This document shows positions 37,671 through 47,777 of a DNA stretch of 64,000 nucleotides, piece by piece. Each line of letters opens with the position of its first letter. Positions within the stretch are counted from its first letter, which is position 1. The stretch is from positions 1,302,001-1,366,000 of the forward strand of contig NZ_JAIVAI010000001.1 of NCBI RefSeq assembly GCF_020171525.1. The letters run 5' to 3'. This DNA is from Halobacillus yeomjeoni (GTDB taxonomy: Bacteria > Bacillota > Bacilli > Bacillales > Halobacillaceae). A program made the translations under genes and the position numbers. Under the pieces are notes generated by a model, which saw only the letters and a list, made by a program, of their open reading frames with translations, ran no database searches and was not told the DNA's origin.

Positions 37671-37811
37671 AATGACTTTAATAATCAGCCAGAACTAGTT
37701 AAGGGATATATGCTCAAGGGGAAGCGGTTATTGAGCGATTTTGATTAGTTGGACTCACAGGAATTTTTCTTTCTTCCTCTCATAAACATGAAAATAGAGG
37801 AGGAATGTCCG

Positions 37812-37985
37812 ATGAAGCGATTGATGCTCCTGGTTTGTGCCCTTCTGATTTTAATTATCGGTTTGTTTCATCTTTTCGCTTTGATGAGGTTATACCCCTT
37901 GTATATCACCTCACCCCTGCTGTTTGCGGTCATTTATATGACAATCGCTATTTTTTCTCATCGGAAAACATTCCGAGGATTTTAA
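37812..37985 (+). CDS. small membrane protein (two segments)
   Basis: 57 residues with two hydrophobic helices (LMLLVCALLILIIGLFHLFA; YITSPLLFAVIYMTIAIF) and a basic end (HRKTFRGF). GAGGAGG lies eight bases before the ATG. No named family recognised. Ends in a terminator shared with convergent pepF. Confidence 0.65.
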   Translation: MKRLMLLVCALLILIIGLFHLFALMRLYPLYITSPLLFAVIYMTIAIFSHRKTFRGF

Positions 37986-38018
37986 AAGCCGACGTGAATG
38001 ATCACGTCGGCTTTTTCT
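37984..38018. terminator. bidirectional terminator, small membrane gene / pepF
   Basis: Perfect 13-bp stem AAAGCCGACGTGA/TCACGTCGGCTTT with T runs on both sides. Confidence 0.9.
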
Positions 38019-39824
38019 TTATTTCAGCAGATCTTCCATTTCTTTCAGCTTTTCTTCGAATACATCAAGGGCTGCGTTAATTGGATCTTTTGAGGTCATA
38101 TCGACACCCGCGCGCTTCAGCACCTCGATCGGGTAGTCACTGCTCCCTGCTTTCAAGAAGTTTTTATACCGATCGACCGCTGCATCACCTTCTGTCAGGA
38201 TCTGGTCCGCCAGTGCAGTAGCAGCTGCATACCCGGTAGAATATTGGTATACATAGTATCCCATGTAGAAGTGCGGAATTCTGGCCCACTCCAAGCCAAT
38301 CTTTTCATCAATCACAATGTTCTCTCCAAAATATTTCTTGTTCAAATCATAATAGATTTCCGTAAGCTTATCCGCTGTCAAAGCTTCTCCGTTCTGAGCC
38401 TGAATATGGATTTCATGCTCAAATTCAGCAAACATCGTCTGACGGAAAACTGTGCCTCTAAAACCTTCCAGGAAGTTGTTCAACAAGTAAAGCTTTTCTT
38501 TGTCACTTTCAGTCTTTTTCAACATGTAATCATTCAATAATGCTTCGTTACAAGTAGAAGCTACTTCAGCCACGAAGATGGAGTAGTTCCCATAGCGGTA
38601 AGGCTGGTTTTGGTGTGTATAATAGCTGTGCATGGAATGCCCTAGTTCATGAGCTAACGTGAACAAATTATTTACGTTATCCTGCCAGTTCATCAGAATG
38701 TATGGGTTAGTCCCATAATGGCCGGAAGAATAGGCACCACTCCGCTTCCCTTTGTTCTCTTCTACATCGATCCAGCGGTTTTCAAAACCTTCTTTTACTG
38801 TATCTACATAATCTTCACCCAATGGAGACAATGACTCCAAAACCAGTTCTTTCGCTTCGTCATAAGAAATTTCCATTTCTGCATCTTTGACAAGAGGAGT
38901 GTATATATCATACATATGAACTTCGTCTAACCCAAGAACTTCCTTCCTCAGCTCTATATAACGATGAAGCAGTGGAAGTCGCTCATTGACAGCTTCAACC
39001 AAGTTATCATATACCGTTTCAGGGATATTGTTGCTGTCCAACTTCGCCTGACGGGCACGGTCATAATTTCTTACTGATGCGTTGAAATTGTTTTTCTTTA
39101 CGTGTCCACTCAGAGTAGAAGCGAAAGTATTTTTAAAAGAACCAAACGTATCATACATCGCATTGAATGCTGACTTTCGAACTTCCCTGTCATCAGACTT
39201 CAAAAATCCGACGTAACGTCCGTGCGTCAAATCCACTTCCTCTCCATCTTCATTTTTGATGGTTGGGAATGTGAGGTCCGCATTATTCAAGGCCCCGAAC
39301 GTCTGTGAAGGATTTGCCCCGATCTCTGAAAAACCAGCCAGCAGCTTCTCTTCTTTTTCACTAAGGACATGGGCTCTTTGACGATCGATCTGGTCCAAAG
39401 TGTGCTTATACAACTTCAAAGGCTCGTATGACTCAATGAATTCGTGAATCTTTTCCTCAGGTAGTTTTAATATTTCCGGGACGATAAAACTCATCGCAGA
39501 AGCAATTTTCGTATATAGGTTTTCTGCTTTAGCATTCATTTCCTGATAATAAGAGTTTGTCGTGTCCTGATCGTTCCGCATGTGGGCGTATGTATATAAC
39601 AGCCCTATTTTATTCGAGATTTTATCCTGGAAATCTAATAATTCATATAGTTGCTCCGCTGATTGTCCAAGCGTCCCCTGATATTTTTCCAATTCAGGCA
39701 ACAGCTTTTCTGTTTCCTTGAACTCTTGATACCATTCTTCGTCAGTAGCAAAAACCGCTTCCAAATCCCACGTTTTTTCTACTGGTACTTCTTCTCTTTT
39801 AGGTAGCTCTTTGTTAGGTGCCAT
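38019..39824 (-). CDS. pepF: oligoendopeptidase F
   Basis: 601 residues, M3 family zinc metallopeptidase with AHELGHSMHSYYTH (HExxH) near residue 388 and the third ligand Glu in SIFVAEVASTCNEALL. Cleaves oligopeptides in the cytosol; fits peptides imported by the Opp system encoded nearby. Neighbour of coiA as in B. subtilis (yjbG). Confidence 0.96.
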   Translation of the reverse strand: MAPNKELPKREEVPVEKTWDLEAVFATDEEWYQEFKETEKLLPELEKYQGTLGQSAEQLYELLDFQDKISNKIGLLYTYAHMRNDQDTTNSYYQEMNAKAENLYTKIASAMSFIVPEILKLPEEKIHEFIESYEPLKLYKHTLDQIDRQRAHVLSEKEEKLLAGFSEIGANPSQTFGALNNADLTFPTIKNEDGEEVDLTHGRYVGFLKSDDREVRKSAFNAMYDTFGSFKNTFASTLSGHVKKNNFNASVRNYDRARQAKLDSNNIPETVYDNLVEAVNERLPLLHRYIELRKEVLGLDEVHMYDIYTPLVKDAEMEISYDEAKELVLESLSPLGEDYVDTVKEGFENRWIDVEENKGKRSGAYSSGHYGTNPYILMNWQDNVNNLFTLAHELGHSMHSYYTHQNQPYRYGNYSIFVAEVASTCNEALLNDYMLKKTESDKEKLYLLNNFLEGFRGTVFRQTMFAEFEHEIHIQAQNGEALTADKLTEIYYDLNKKYFGENIVIDEKIGLEWARIPHFYMGYYVYQYSTGYAAATALADQILTEGDAAVDRYKNFLKAGSSDYPIEVLKRAGVDMTSKDPINAALDVFEEKLKEMEDLLK

Positions 39825-39904
39825 AAAACATCCTCCTTAAAAAATCTTCCTCTATGAAAATTCTCGACTTAATATTAAATCCCTGCATTGGAAGTAAAAA
39901 CCAC

Positions 39905-41032
39905 TCATTTTTTTAAAATATTTAATAACATTTTATCATTTTTGATAGCTTCTTCTGAATTATTATAAAAACCGACATGTTTCAGCTTCACCCATTCATT
40001 ATGACTATTTCTGCGGACATACCTAAGTTCACTCAGGATTTTCAAGTAATCAGAGACAAGATCCGGCTTAAAACCATTGATTGTCGGACGATTGTAAACT
40101 GCATTCAAACGCACCGTCTCACCAACATCAGCATCTAGAAAATGATTTACCAAAAGCTTCGTCTGCCAATTGTAAAGAGGCTGTTCGCTTGTTATTTGTC
40201 CGGGTAGAGGGATAAAGCAAATCGATGGAATCAATGAAAAATGGAGGCCTTTTAAATACAGGAATTGACGAAACTCTCGTTCTTCTGCATTTACGTGAGC
40301 ACGGTACTGAGTTCTATGTGTATACATTAGCTTTTCCCAATACCGCCAATTAGAATTCACAAAGGGAATTTTCTTAAAAGAGAAAAGGTCAGGAAGCCGA
40401 AGGTTCTTCAGGGAACGGTCATGAAGGTAAGTGGTAGTATAGGATGGAGTTAAGGAATGAAGATTAGAGGCTATTTTCATGCGATTTGTATTTGTGTCGA
40501 AAAAATAGAGAAGGTAGTGGTCCTGGAAGTAATATAAAAATGTGCGGAGGAAAGAATTCATAGGCATTGATGTAGAGGTTTTAGGATTGAAGTGTTTCAT
40601 TCCGAGGACCCAAAGTGGATGGATTCCAGAAGCCTTGTATGACTCAGTGCGGGATTCAACCTGACGTATTGGTATAGTGGAGCATTGATACTCAATCGCC
40701 ATTCGTTTTTGGTTAATCTCCAAATAAATATCAGGTCTCTGCTGGATTTCTTTCAAGTAGTGTTCCATTCGAACACTATATCCCTGCCTTTTCAACCATT
40801 GAAAGAGAAGCAGCTTACCTTTTTCATGTTCCCATGTTTCACCTCGACTCTGAGAACAATTACTTTTAGGATAGTGGGCGAAGTGTGGAATGACTTTTTT
40901 CCCTACACGGACTTGAAGTCGCTCATTACAAATTGGACAAAAATAAGGCTCATCTCTTTTCTTTTCAAGGGCTTCCAATGTGTAGGAATATAAAGAAATA
41001 AGCTTCCCTTGATGATTCAGTGCACATAACAC
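39905..41032 (-). CDS. coiA: competence protein CoiA
   Basis: 375 residues. CoiA family: a CxxC pair in FCPICNERL (about residue 31) with HFAHYPKSNC following, and a nuclease-like core in EHEKGKLLLFQWL and DIYLEINQKRMAIEYQCS (restriction-endonuclease-like D-x-E-x-K). Needed for recombination of incoming DNA in competent streptococci and bacilli. Starts with GTG at 41030-41032 after GGGGAGGTGG; an upstream in-frame ATG lies at that RBS. Next to mecA and pepF as in B. subtilis. Confidence 0.9.
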   Translation of the reverse strand: MLCALNHQGKLISLYSYTLEALEKKRDEPYFCPICNERLQVRVGKKVIPHFAHYPKSNCSQSRGETWEHEKGKLLLFQWLKRQGYSVRMEHYLKEIQQRPDIYLEINQKRMAIEYQCSTIPIRQVESRTESYKASGIHPLWVLGMKHFNPKTSTSMPMNSFLRTFLYYFQDHYLLYFFDTNTNRMKIASNLHSLTPSYTTTYLHDRSLKNLRLPDLFSFKKIPFVNSNWRYWEKLMYTHRTQYRAHVNAEEREFRQFLYLKGLHFSLIPSICFIPLPGQITSEQPLYNWQTKLLVNHFLDADVGETVRLNAVYNRPTINGFKPDLVSDYLKILSELRYVRRNSHNEWVKLKHVGFYNNSEEAIKNDKMLLNILKK

Positions 41033-41082
41033 GGCACCACCTCCCCTAAACAACATTCGACAAAAACCACTTTTTTCCTTCT

Positions 41083-41115
41083 AAAACAAAAAATAAGCAC
41101 ACAGATGTGTGCTTG
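41083..41115 (-). terminator. terminator of mecA
   Basis: Minus-strand stem AAGCACACA/TGTGTGCTT, then ATTTTTTGTTTT, nine bases after mecA. Confidence 0.85.
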
Positions 41116-41124
41116 TGACATTGA

Positions 41125-41823
41125 TTAATCAACTGGAAAATATTCTTTGACTGCCATCAGCGCTCGCTCATCAAATATGGCCTTACCATACTCCTCCAAG
41201 CGATGAATGGTCACAGGGGACTCGTGTCCGTACTCCATTAGTTGACTGAGAATATTTTCTTGTTCATCATCACTCATATTTTCATCAGTGAATTGAATAT
41301 ATAAATAGTAGTTATCTTCAAAATGGAATAAACGCTGTAGCATACCTTCATCGTAAGACAAGTAGTGGCTTAACTGGATCACATCTTCAAATTCCTTGAA
41401 TTTCAGTGTGAATGCCAGCGGTTCATCAGACGTATCATCGCTTTCAGAGTCGTCATCTTCATCCGTAGAATTGGAATGAGCCTGGTTGAATTTATCATCC
41501 AGCAAAGATTCCAGCTTTTCATCTACAGGTACATCAAGTGATTTACCATCTTCAGGAAGTTCAAGCTTTTGACCGTCTTGAGAAACTTGTGCTTTTGTAA
41601 CGATCACTTCCAAACCTTTGTCCATAGCCTGGACTTGGATCCAAAGTGGTCCATCGGCATGAAAGTTTTCTTGATCATTCACTTCATCCATCATTTCCCA
41701 AAATAGTTGTTCGCTTCGTTCACGGTTATACCAAATCTCTTCGCGGTCGAAACCACGTTGTTCTACATCCTGATAAGAAACATAAAATTTAACTGTGTTT
41801 TCATTAATGCGTTCGATTTCCAT
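41125..41823 (-). CDS. mecA: adaptor protein MecA
   Basis: 232 residues. N-terminal target-binding region (MEIERINENTVKFYVSYQDV), acidic linker (DEDDDSESDDTSDE) and C-terminal ClpC-binding domain (FKEFEDVIQLSHYL onward). Targets ComK and others to ClpCP. The ATG at 41821-41823 follows AAGGGAGAGAG. The 298-bp gap to yjbE shows no gene and no recognisable Mn2+ (yybP-ykoY) riboswitch. Confidence 0.95.
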   Translation of the reverse strand: MEIERINENTVKFYVSYQDVEQRGFDREEIWYNRERSEQLFWEMMDEVNDQENFHADGPLWIQVQAMDKGLEVIVTKAQVSQDGQKLELPEDGKSLDVPVDEKLESLLDDKFNQAHSNSTDEDDDSESDDTSDEPLAFTLKFKEFEDVIQLSHYLSYDEGMLQRLFHFEDNYYLYIQFTDENMSDDEQENILSQLMEYGHESPVTIHRLEEYGKAIFDERALMAVKEYFPVD

Positions 41824-42121
41824 ACATCTCTCTCCCTTCTTAATATGTTTTAAGGGGGAAGGGAACACTCACCCTTTTAGCTGCTTATATGAACCTTACC
41901 CGTTAGGCCAAAGCTTCAACCATCCTGATGCGTAGTATTAAGGGTTGATGTACTTCTATTGTATGATAGTCTAAGCCAAATGGAAAACAAATTGCTTTAA
42001 TTCAGCATTTGACCCTGTTAAAGCAGGAATGCCCCAGAAAAACAGGTACATAAACCTTTGTTGAGTTCCCATTTTAGCTTAAAAAAAAAGGTTTGTCACT
42101 AGAAAGAAGGTGAAATATTAT

Positions 42122-42784
42122 ATGACATGGGACATGCTTGAGCCGATCCTTATCATCATCAGCATTGATATCATTTTAGGTGGTGACAACGCCGTTGTCA
42201 TTGCATTAGCTAGTCGCAATCTTCCTGAAGAACAAAGGAATAAAGCGATATTATTCGGGACAGGTTTAGCGATCGTAGCAAGAATTTTATTAACCACCGT
42301 AGCTTTGTATATGCTGCAAATTCCTTTTCTTCAACTCATTGGTGGCATACTTTTGTTTTTCATTGCATTGAAACTGCTGTTAGACACAGGCGAAGATCAG
42401 CATATTACCCCGGGTGACAGCCTCATCGCTGCAGTGAAAACCATAGTCTTCGCTGATATCGTAATGGGGTTCGATAATGTCCTTGCAATTGCGGGAGCAT
42501 CGCATAATAACATTGTTTTGGTGATCATCGGTTTATTAGTGTCTGTTCCTATTATTGTCTGGGGAAGCCGTTTTATCCTCATGTTAATGGATCGATTCCC
42601 ACTGCTTATTTATTTCGGAGCTGGACTGCTTGCTTACACAGCAGCTGAAATGATTACTGAAGACAGCTATGTACTGCATTTCCTTTATGAGTTTCCAAAA
42701 ATCAACCATTGGCTGCCTTTATTCTCCGTTATGTTCGTCGTGCTCTTAGGCTATATCCTCAATAAGAGAAAATTGAAAACATAA
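42122..42784 (+). CDS. yjbE: TerC-family membrane protein (YjbE)
   Basis: 220 residues, seven membrane segments. DIILGGDNAVVIAL and VMGFDNVLAIAGA carry the conserved Asp residues of the TerC family, which includes manganese exporters of bacilli. The ATG at 42122 is used; a GTG four codons upstream lies within the AAGAAGGTG RBS. Its place between spx and mecA matches yjbE. Confidence 0.88.
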   Translation: MTWDMLEPILIIISIDIILGGDNAVVIALASRNLPEEQRNKAILFGTGLAIVARILLTTVALYMLQIPFLQLIGGILLFFIALKLLLDTGEDQHITPGDSLIAAVKTIVFADIVMGFDNVLAIAGASHNNIVLVIIGLLVSVPIIVWGSRFILMLMDRFPLLIYFGAGLLAYTAAEMITEDSYVLHFLYEFPKINHWLPLFSVMFVVLLGYILNKRKLKT

Positions 42785-42822
42785 AAAAAGCTGTGGTTCA
42801 CCTATGTGATTCCACAGCCTTT
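42785..42822. terminator. bidirectional terminator yjbE / spx
   Basis: Stem GCTGTGG/CCACAGC extended by weaker pairs, with AAAAAAA on the left and TTTCT on the right. Confidence 0.8.
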
Positions 42823-42826
42823 CTCA

Positions 42827-43222
42827 TTAGTTAACTAGGCGTTGCGCTTCTTTCAATTGGTACGTACGAACACTTCGTGGCAAGAAACGACGAATTTCAT
42901 CTTCGTTGTACCCCACCTGCAGACGTTTGTCATCAATGATGATCGGACGACGCAAGAGACCTGGATTTTCTTGAATCAGATCGAATAGCTCCTGCATCGG
43001 AAGCTGATCGAAATCCACTTTAAGCTTTTGGAATACTTTTGAACGTGTAGAAATGATTTCTTCCGTTCCATCTTCAGTCATTCGAAGAATTTCTTTGATT
43101 TCATCTAAAGTCAAAGCTTCAGAAAAAATATTCCGTTCTGTGTATGCTATGTTGTGCTCCTCCAGCCATGCTTTAGCTTTGCGGCATGATGTACAACTTG
43201 GTGAGGTATAAAGTGTGACCAT
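42827..43222 (-). CDS. spx: transcriptional regulator Spx
   Basis: 131 residues, ArsC-like fold with the redox CxxC (C10/C13 in [14 protein letters not shown]) and the RRPIIID motif. Binds the RNA polymerase alpha subunit and switches on thiol-stress genes. Degraded via SpxH-ClpXP (spxH is 5 kb away) and MecA lies nearby, as in B. subtilis. RBS GAGGAGTG. Confidence 0.96.
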   Translation of the reverse strand: MVTLYTSPSCTSCRKAKAWLEEHNIAYTERNIFSEALTLDEIKEILRMTEDGTEEIISTRSKVFQKLKVDFDQLPMQELFDLIQENPGLLRRPIIIDDKRLQVGYNEDEIRRFLPRSVRTYQLKEAQRLVN

Positions 43223-43459
43223 AAAGAAACTTCACTCCTCAATATTTTTATAGTAATGATTTTTTATCTCTTATTACTTTAAAATGACTATAATCTAGTC
43301 TTGATTTCACTATAACACACTTGTCAAGCAATATCTATATTTGGTATGTCATAACCTTGAAATTGAAAGGCTGTGCTCGATACCTAATACAATACCACGT
43401 GAAGTTCATGACTAAACCTAAAAACAATATTTTTTTGATTTTCAGTTTATACTTTTCAT

Positions 43460-43490
43460 TGAAAATACCCACCATTTTACAGGTGGGTAT
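43460..43490 (-). terminator. terminator of the GNAT gene yjbC
   Basis: Minus-strand stem ATACCCACC/GGTGGGTAT with TTTTC, seven bases after the stop. The 275-bp gap between here and spx shows nothing else. Confidence 0.75.
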
Positions 43491-43497
43491 GAAACGG

Positions 43498-44094
43498 TTA
43501 ATTTTTTTGCTTGTCTAATGCATCTATGATGTTTTCTGTGTCGCGGTCTTCTTCAAGTGATAAAACTTCTTCAACCGGCTGGTATGATGCACCATAAAAC
43601 TCTTCATCTTTATAAGTATGGATTTCTTTATACATTTCCTTCATCTGTTCATAAATCTGTTCTTCTGAAGCGTCTTCCGGGGACCAGTATAAAATCTCCA
43701 TCTGGTTAATCTCATTGGTTGCTAACGATCGTCTGGTATATCCAATTGATTGTGCATGCTTAAATCCTTCGCGTTGATAAAAGCGAAGGCGTTTTTCTGT
43801 ATCCGTTTCTTCATAGTCTACCGGCTCGACTTCCAAAATAATCGGTTTGCCCTTCGCCTTCATCTTCTCGATCAATTTATGACCAAGCCCCTGACCTCTG
43901 GCCGCAGAGGACACATAAACGTAGTCGATAAAAATGAATGTAGGAAATTCTGCATACATAAGAACATGGTTTTCTCCTTCATCTTTATAGTAAAGATGAC
44001 TCTTCTCTTTAAGAAGCGCTTCCATATGCTCTTTTGATTTCATTTCCTCTACAGGAAAGTATTCATTCAACTTCTCATACCAATTCATTGACAT
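43498..44094 (-). CDS. yjbC: GNAT acetyltransferase YjbC
   Basis: 198 residues. Acetyl-CoA-binding motif ARGQGLGHKLIEKM (residues about 65-78) in a GNAT fold, preceded by MYAEFPTFIFIDYVYV, and a long acidic C-terminal helix region. Next to spx as in B. subtilis, where yjbC-spx are cotranscribed; here a terminator-like gap separates them. Acceptor unknown. Confidence 0.88.
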   Translation of the reverse strand: MSMNWYEKLNEYFPVEEMKSKEHMEALLKEKSHLYYKDEGENHVLMYAEFPTFIFIDYVYVSSAARGQGLGHKLIEKMKAKGKPIILEVEPVDYEETDTEKRLRFYQREGFKHAQSIGYTRRSLATNEINQMEILYWSPEDASEEQIYEQMKEMYKEIHTYKDEEFYGASYQPVEEVLSLEEDRDTENIIDALDKQKN

Positions 44095-44202
44095 TGATCT
44101 ACTCCCTCTTCTTTAGTACTTTCTATTATACCTAATATTGGTTATTTTGTTAAATCGTCAGAAATTTTTCTATAGTTATATCTTCCCTTACTTCTTGTAA
44201 AA

Positions 44203-44235
44203 TAAACAAAACGTGGCGGTCTAAACCGCCACGTT
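44203..44235 (-). terminator. terminator of the DUF4015 gene
   Basis: Minus-strand stem AACGTGGCGGT/ACCGCCACGTT and TTGTTTATTTT tail. Confidence 0.9.
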
Positions 44236-44241
44236 CGTTTC

Positions 44242-45462
44242 TTAATTCATAGGTGTATAGTCGACATTCGGCGTATAATTGTTTCCAGCATTCCAAAGTA
44301 AGTATTCATGGATTCCATTCTCTTGCAGCGCTTTGATCTGTGTTTCCACTTCCGCCTTACCATATTGTTTAGTCGGACCGGAATACAACCAAGGAGCTTC
44401 AAAATCTTGCAGCCAAGGTCTTGATGTCGGTTTGTTCTCCAGTTTGCCAAGTACCTCATTTTCCACTTTTGCATATTCACTCACTAAACGGTAAGGTTCA
44501 GCATCGGGCTTCGATATACCGAAGTATGGCCCCCAGTGGCTTGGATAAATCATTGATGATATGACATCCACATTGCTCGATATTTTAGAGAAGTTTTGAC
44601 CGATATTCGGAGCTTCCGGAATCGTGGCAGAATAACCGAAGATATCAACGGATACATCCACATCGTACTTCTCTAACCCTTTTCTGGCATAGGCAACGAA
44701 ATCAGTCACTGCCTTCACTCGTTTTTGTACATTTTCGAGTTCAAGGTCTGCGTAATCTCCTTGACCATATTGCAGAATTTCGTCTCTATTGCCGAAGCCT
44801 TCAGGGAATCGCACATAGTCGAACTGAATTTCCTGGAATCCAAGTTCTGCAGCCATTTTAGCGATTTCAAGGTTATAGTCCCACACTTCCTTCATGAAAG
44901 GATTCACAAAAGCTTCTCCGCGTCCATTGACCCAAACTTTGCCGTTTTCTGTGTACGACAGGTCCGGTCTTTTTTCAGCTAATAGGGAGTCCTTGAATAC
45001 GACCACCCTTGCTATAGGATATATTCCTTTTTCCTCTAATGTTTCAAGCATTTCCCTTGGGTCTTTTATGTACGACTCGGAAATGTCCTCATATTTAGAT
45101 CCTTCTTCAGGTTTGAATGTAAGGTTCCCATGATCCTCTTTCACGTCAATGACCATAGCATTCAAATCTGTGTCTTCCACAAGTTTTGTCAGTTCAGCCA
45201 TTTTCTTACCGCCGGCAGATGGACCTGTAACATAAATTCCTCTGACCGCGTCCGGGTATTCAAAATTCAAGCCTGTGTCGTAAACAAAACGAGCCGCAGG
45301 ATTTGGCACTTCCAGTTTTTTTATACCGCTTTGTTTTTTTGAAAGCATTTGAATTTGCTTTGTGCTTTTTTCTCCTTCTGCTCTTACATCATTATCAGGA
45401 AATGCTGCAGCAATCAAAAGGAAACTTGCGAATACCGCTATCCATAGTTGTCTTTTCCCCAT
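44242..45462 (-). CDS. secreted putative glycoside hydrolase (DUF4015)
   Basis: 406 residues. A signal peptide (basic MGKRQ, hydrophobic WIAVFASFLLIAAAF, cleavage near VRAEG) precedes a TIM-barrel-like domain: VRGIYVTGPSAGG, LNAMVIDVKEDHGNL, GFQEIQFDYVRFPEG and DVDVSVDIFGYSA. Acidic residues at the strand ends suggest a retaining glycosidase; substrate unknown, perhaps cell-wall or exopolysaccharide. No counterpart in this position of the B. subtilis map that I recall. Single-gene unit. Confidence 0.82.
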   Translation of the reverse strand: MGKRQLWIAVFASFLLIAAAFPDNDVRAEGEKSTKQIQMLSKKQSGIKKLEVPNPAARFVYDTGLNFEYPDAVRGIYVTGPSAGGKKMAELTKLVEDTDLNAMVIDVKEDHGNLTFKPEEGSKYEDISESYIKDPREMLETLEEKGIYPIARVVVFKDSLLAEKRPDLSYTENGKVWVNGRGEAFVNPFMKEVWDYNLEIAKMAAELGFQEIQFDYVRFPEGFGNRDEILQYGQGDYADLELENVQKRVKAVTDFVAYARKGLEKYDVDVSVDIFGYSATIPEAPNIGQNFSKISSNVDVISSMIYPSHWGPYFGISKPDAEPYRLVSEYAKVENEVLGKLENKPTSRPWLQDFEAPWLYSGPTKQYGKAEVETQIKALQENGIHEYLLWNAGNNYTPNVDYTPMN

Positions 45463-45714
45463 CTACATCCTACTCCCATTCATTTTTTCTAATCTCTATT
45501 ATATAAGACGGTGATTTTTTATCATAGGTTTATCAACAAATTTTTCCTTTATCATTGCATATTGTTACCAATTGCCCATGAATATTTGTTTCGGGGCTTA
45601 ATACCATAAGAGTGTGTCCGTATATCCACTTTTCTACGAATCATTTATTAGATTGCATTGAAAACGCACATTTAACACATCAACTTCATGAAAATGATAT
45701 TCTCCGCACGTACC

Positions 45715-45752
45715 ATAAAGAAAAGACCTTGCTTTTCATAAGCAAGGTCTTC
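45715..45752 (-). terminator. terminator of the opp operon
   Basis: Perfect 12-bp stem AAGACCTTGCTT/AAGCAAGGTCTT followed on the minus strand by TTCTTTATGG. The 45463-45714 gap holds nothing I can identify. Confidence 0.85.
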
Positions 45753-45767
45753 CTCTTTATTGTGAGC

Positions 45768-46706
45768 TTAATTTTTCACGCCATGCTCTCTTTTATAATG
45801 TTCGAATTCCTTTGTCGTGCAAAGAACCCAGTGACCTGGTCGTACTTCTCTGAACTCAGGCTCTTCACTAGTATCATGTTGACTAGGGTCATATGTGAAA
45901 CGCTCACGCGAACGTTCATAATCAGGGTCCGGAAGTGGAATTGCAGATAATAACGACTGCGTATATGGATGAATCGGGTGATTGTATAAATCATCCGCAT
46001 CCGCCAATTCCACCATTTTACCAAAGTACATAACGCCGATTCGATCACTGATATATTTAACCATTGAAAGATCGTGGGCGATGAAGAGATAGGTCAATCC
46101 TTTCTCTTCCTGTAATTTCTTCAGTAAGTTTACTACCTGCGCTTGGATAGATACGTCCAAAGCTGAGATCGGTTCGTCGGCAATGACGAAACTTGGATCA
46201 ACAGCAAGAGCACGTGCAATTCCGATACGCTGACGCTGCCCTCCACTAAATTCGTGTGGGTAACGGTTCGCATGTTCTTTGTTCAAACCGACTGTTTCTA
46301 ACAATTCATGTACTTTGGCCTTACGCTCTTTATCTGAGCCGGCTAGACCGTGGATATCCATTCCTTCTGCAATGATATCTTCAACCTTCATACGAGGGTT
46401 AAGAGAAGCATAAGGATCTTGGAATATCATTTGCATTTCACGGTTGAATTTTTTCATTTGATCACGGTTCTTTTTGCCGTGTACATTTTCTCCATTAAAG
46501 AGGACTTCGCCGTCTGTCGCATCATACAAACGAATGATCGTACGACCTGTCGTAGATTTTCCACAGCCGGATTCTCCAACGAGACCGAATGTTTCCCCTT
46601 TGTAGATATCGAAATTCAGACCGTCAACCGCTTTGACAACACTATGGCGGCCAGTTTTAAAATGTTGTTTAAGATTTTTGATTTCTAAAAGCTTTTCTTG
46701 ACTCAT
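45768..46706 (-). CDS. oppF: oligopeptide ABC transporter ATP-binding protein
   Basis: 312 residues. Walker A GESGCGKSTT, signature FSGGQRQRIGIARAL, Walker B FVIADEPISALD, and the C-terminal oligo_HPY part with VLCTTKE. Pairs with OppD to drive import. Overlaps oppD by four bases (ATGA). Last gene of the operon. Confidence 0.95.
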   Translation of the reverse strand: MSQEKLLEIKNLKQHFKTGRHSVVKAVDGLNFDIYKGETFGLVGESGCGKSTTGRTIIRLYDATDGEVLFNGENVHGKKNRDQMKKFNREMQMIFQDPYASLNPRMKVEDIIAEGMDIHGLAGSDKERKAKVHELLETVGLNKEHANRYPHEFSGGQRQRIGIARALAVDPSFVIADEPISALDVSIQAQVVNLLKKLQEEKGLTYLFIAHDLSMVKYISDRIGVMYFGKMVELADADDLYNHPIHPYTQSLLSAIPLPDPDYERSRERFTYDPSQHDTSEEPEFREVRPGHWVLCTTKEFEHYKREHGVKN

Positions 46707-47761
46707 ACACGCTCACCTTTCGACTCGCTGGATGTATTCGCCATACCCTCCATACGTTTTTTGATGGATGCAGGCGGTTCAATGTCAGGTGCATGCTCAT
46801 GAAGCAACCAAGTTGCCGCATAATGTGTGTCTGAAACCTTGAACATTGGAGGCTCTTGCTCCAGATCGATTTGAAGTGCATATTCGTTACGCGCTGCAAA
46901 AGCATCTCCTTTAGGAGGATCCAATAGATCTGGTGGTGAGCCTGGAATAGCATATAACTCTTCATCAGCACTATCAAGAGACGGCATAGAACCTAAAAGT
47001 CCCCATGTGTAAGGATGTTTCGGGTTATAAAAAATATCATCGACTGTTCCGATTTCAACAATTTTACCTGCATACATAACAGCTACACGGTCTGCAACAT
47101 TTGCAACCACACCTAAATCGTGCGTGATGAAGATTGTTGCGGAATCCGTCTTTTTCTGGATATCTTTCATAAGCTCCAAAATCTGCGCTTGAATGGTTAC
47201 ATCCAGTGCAGTCGTTGGCTCGTCGGCAATCAACAGCTTTGGATTACAAGCCAGGGCAATCGCTACGACGACACGTTGTCTCATCCCGCCTGAAAATTGG
47301 TGCGGATATTGTTTCATCCGGTTTTCTGGATCAGGGATACCTACAAGATCAAGCAGTTCTACTACGCGCTTGCGAGCCTGTGATTTATTCATCTTTTGGT
47401 GCTTAATAAGACCCTCCATGATTTGGTTTCCGACTTTCATGGTAGGGTTAAGAGAAGTCATAGGATCCTGGAAGATCATTGAAATCTCTTTTCCTCGGAT
47501 TTTCTGCATTTGTTTTTCATTCATTTTTGCCAGGTCTCTTCCCTCAAAAAGGATTTCTCCTTCTTTGATTCGACCAGGCGGCTTCGGTATCAACTGCATG
47601 AGAGCTTTCGTAGTTACCGATTTACCGGAACCTGACTCTCCTACAATTGCAAGAGTTTCCCCTTTTTTCAAATCGAAATTGACCCCACGTACAGCTTTGA
47701 CTTCACCGCCGTAGGTGTCAAATGAAACGTGTAAGTTTTTAACATCTAGAAGTTTGTCCAT
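46703..47761 (-). CDS. oppD: oligopeptide ABC transporter ATP-binding protein
   Basis: 352 residues. Walker A GESGSGKSVTTKAL, signature FSGGMRQRVVVAIAL, Walker B LLIADEPTTALD, and a C-terminal oligo_HPY domain. The ATG at 47759-47761 fits better than the GTG three codons upstream, which almost touches the AGGAGG. Confidence 0.95.
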   Translation of the reverse strand: MDKLLDVKNLHVSFDTYGGEVKAVRGVNFDLKKGETLAIVGESGSGKSVTTKALMQLIPKPPGRIKEGEILFEGRDLAKMNEKQMQKIRGKEISMIFQDPMTSLNPTMKVGNQIMEGLIKHQKMNKSQARKRVVELLDLVGIPDPENRMKQYPHQFSGGMRQRVVVAIALACNPKLLIADEPTTALDVTIQAQILELMKDIQKKTDSATIFITHDLGVVANVADRVAVMYAGKIVEIGTVDDIFYNPKHPYTWGLLGSMPSLDSADEELYAIPGSPPDLLDPPKGDAFAARNEYALQIDLEQEPPMFKVSDTHYAATWLLHEHAPDIEPPASIKKRMEGMANTSSESKGERV

Positions 47762-47777
47762 TTTGTACACCTACCTC

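Noticed and set aside
41890-42120. Possible manganese (yybP-ykoY) riboswitch before the TerC-like gene
   Set aside because: The conserved loop sequences of that riboswitch are not seen; only ordinary AT-rich sequence.
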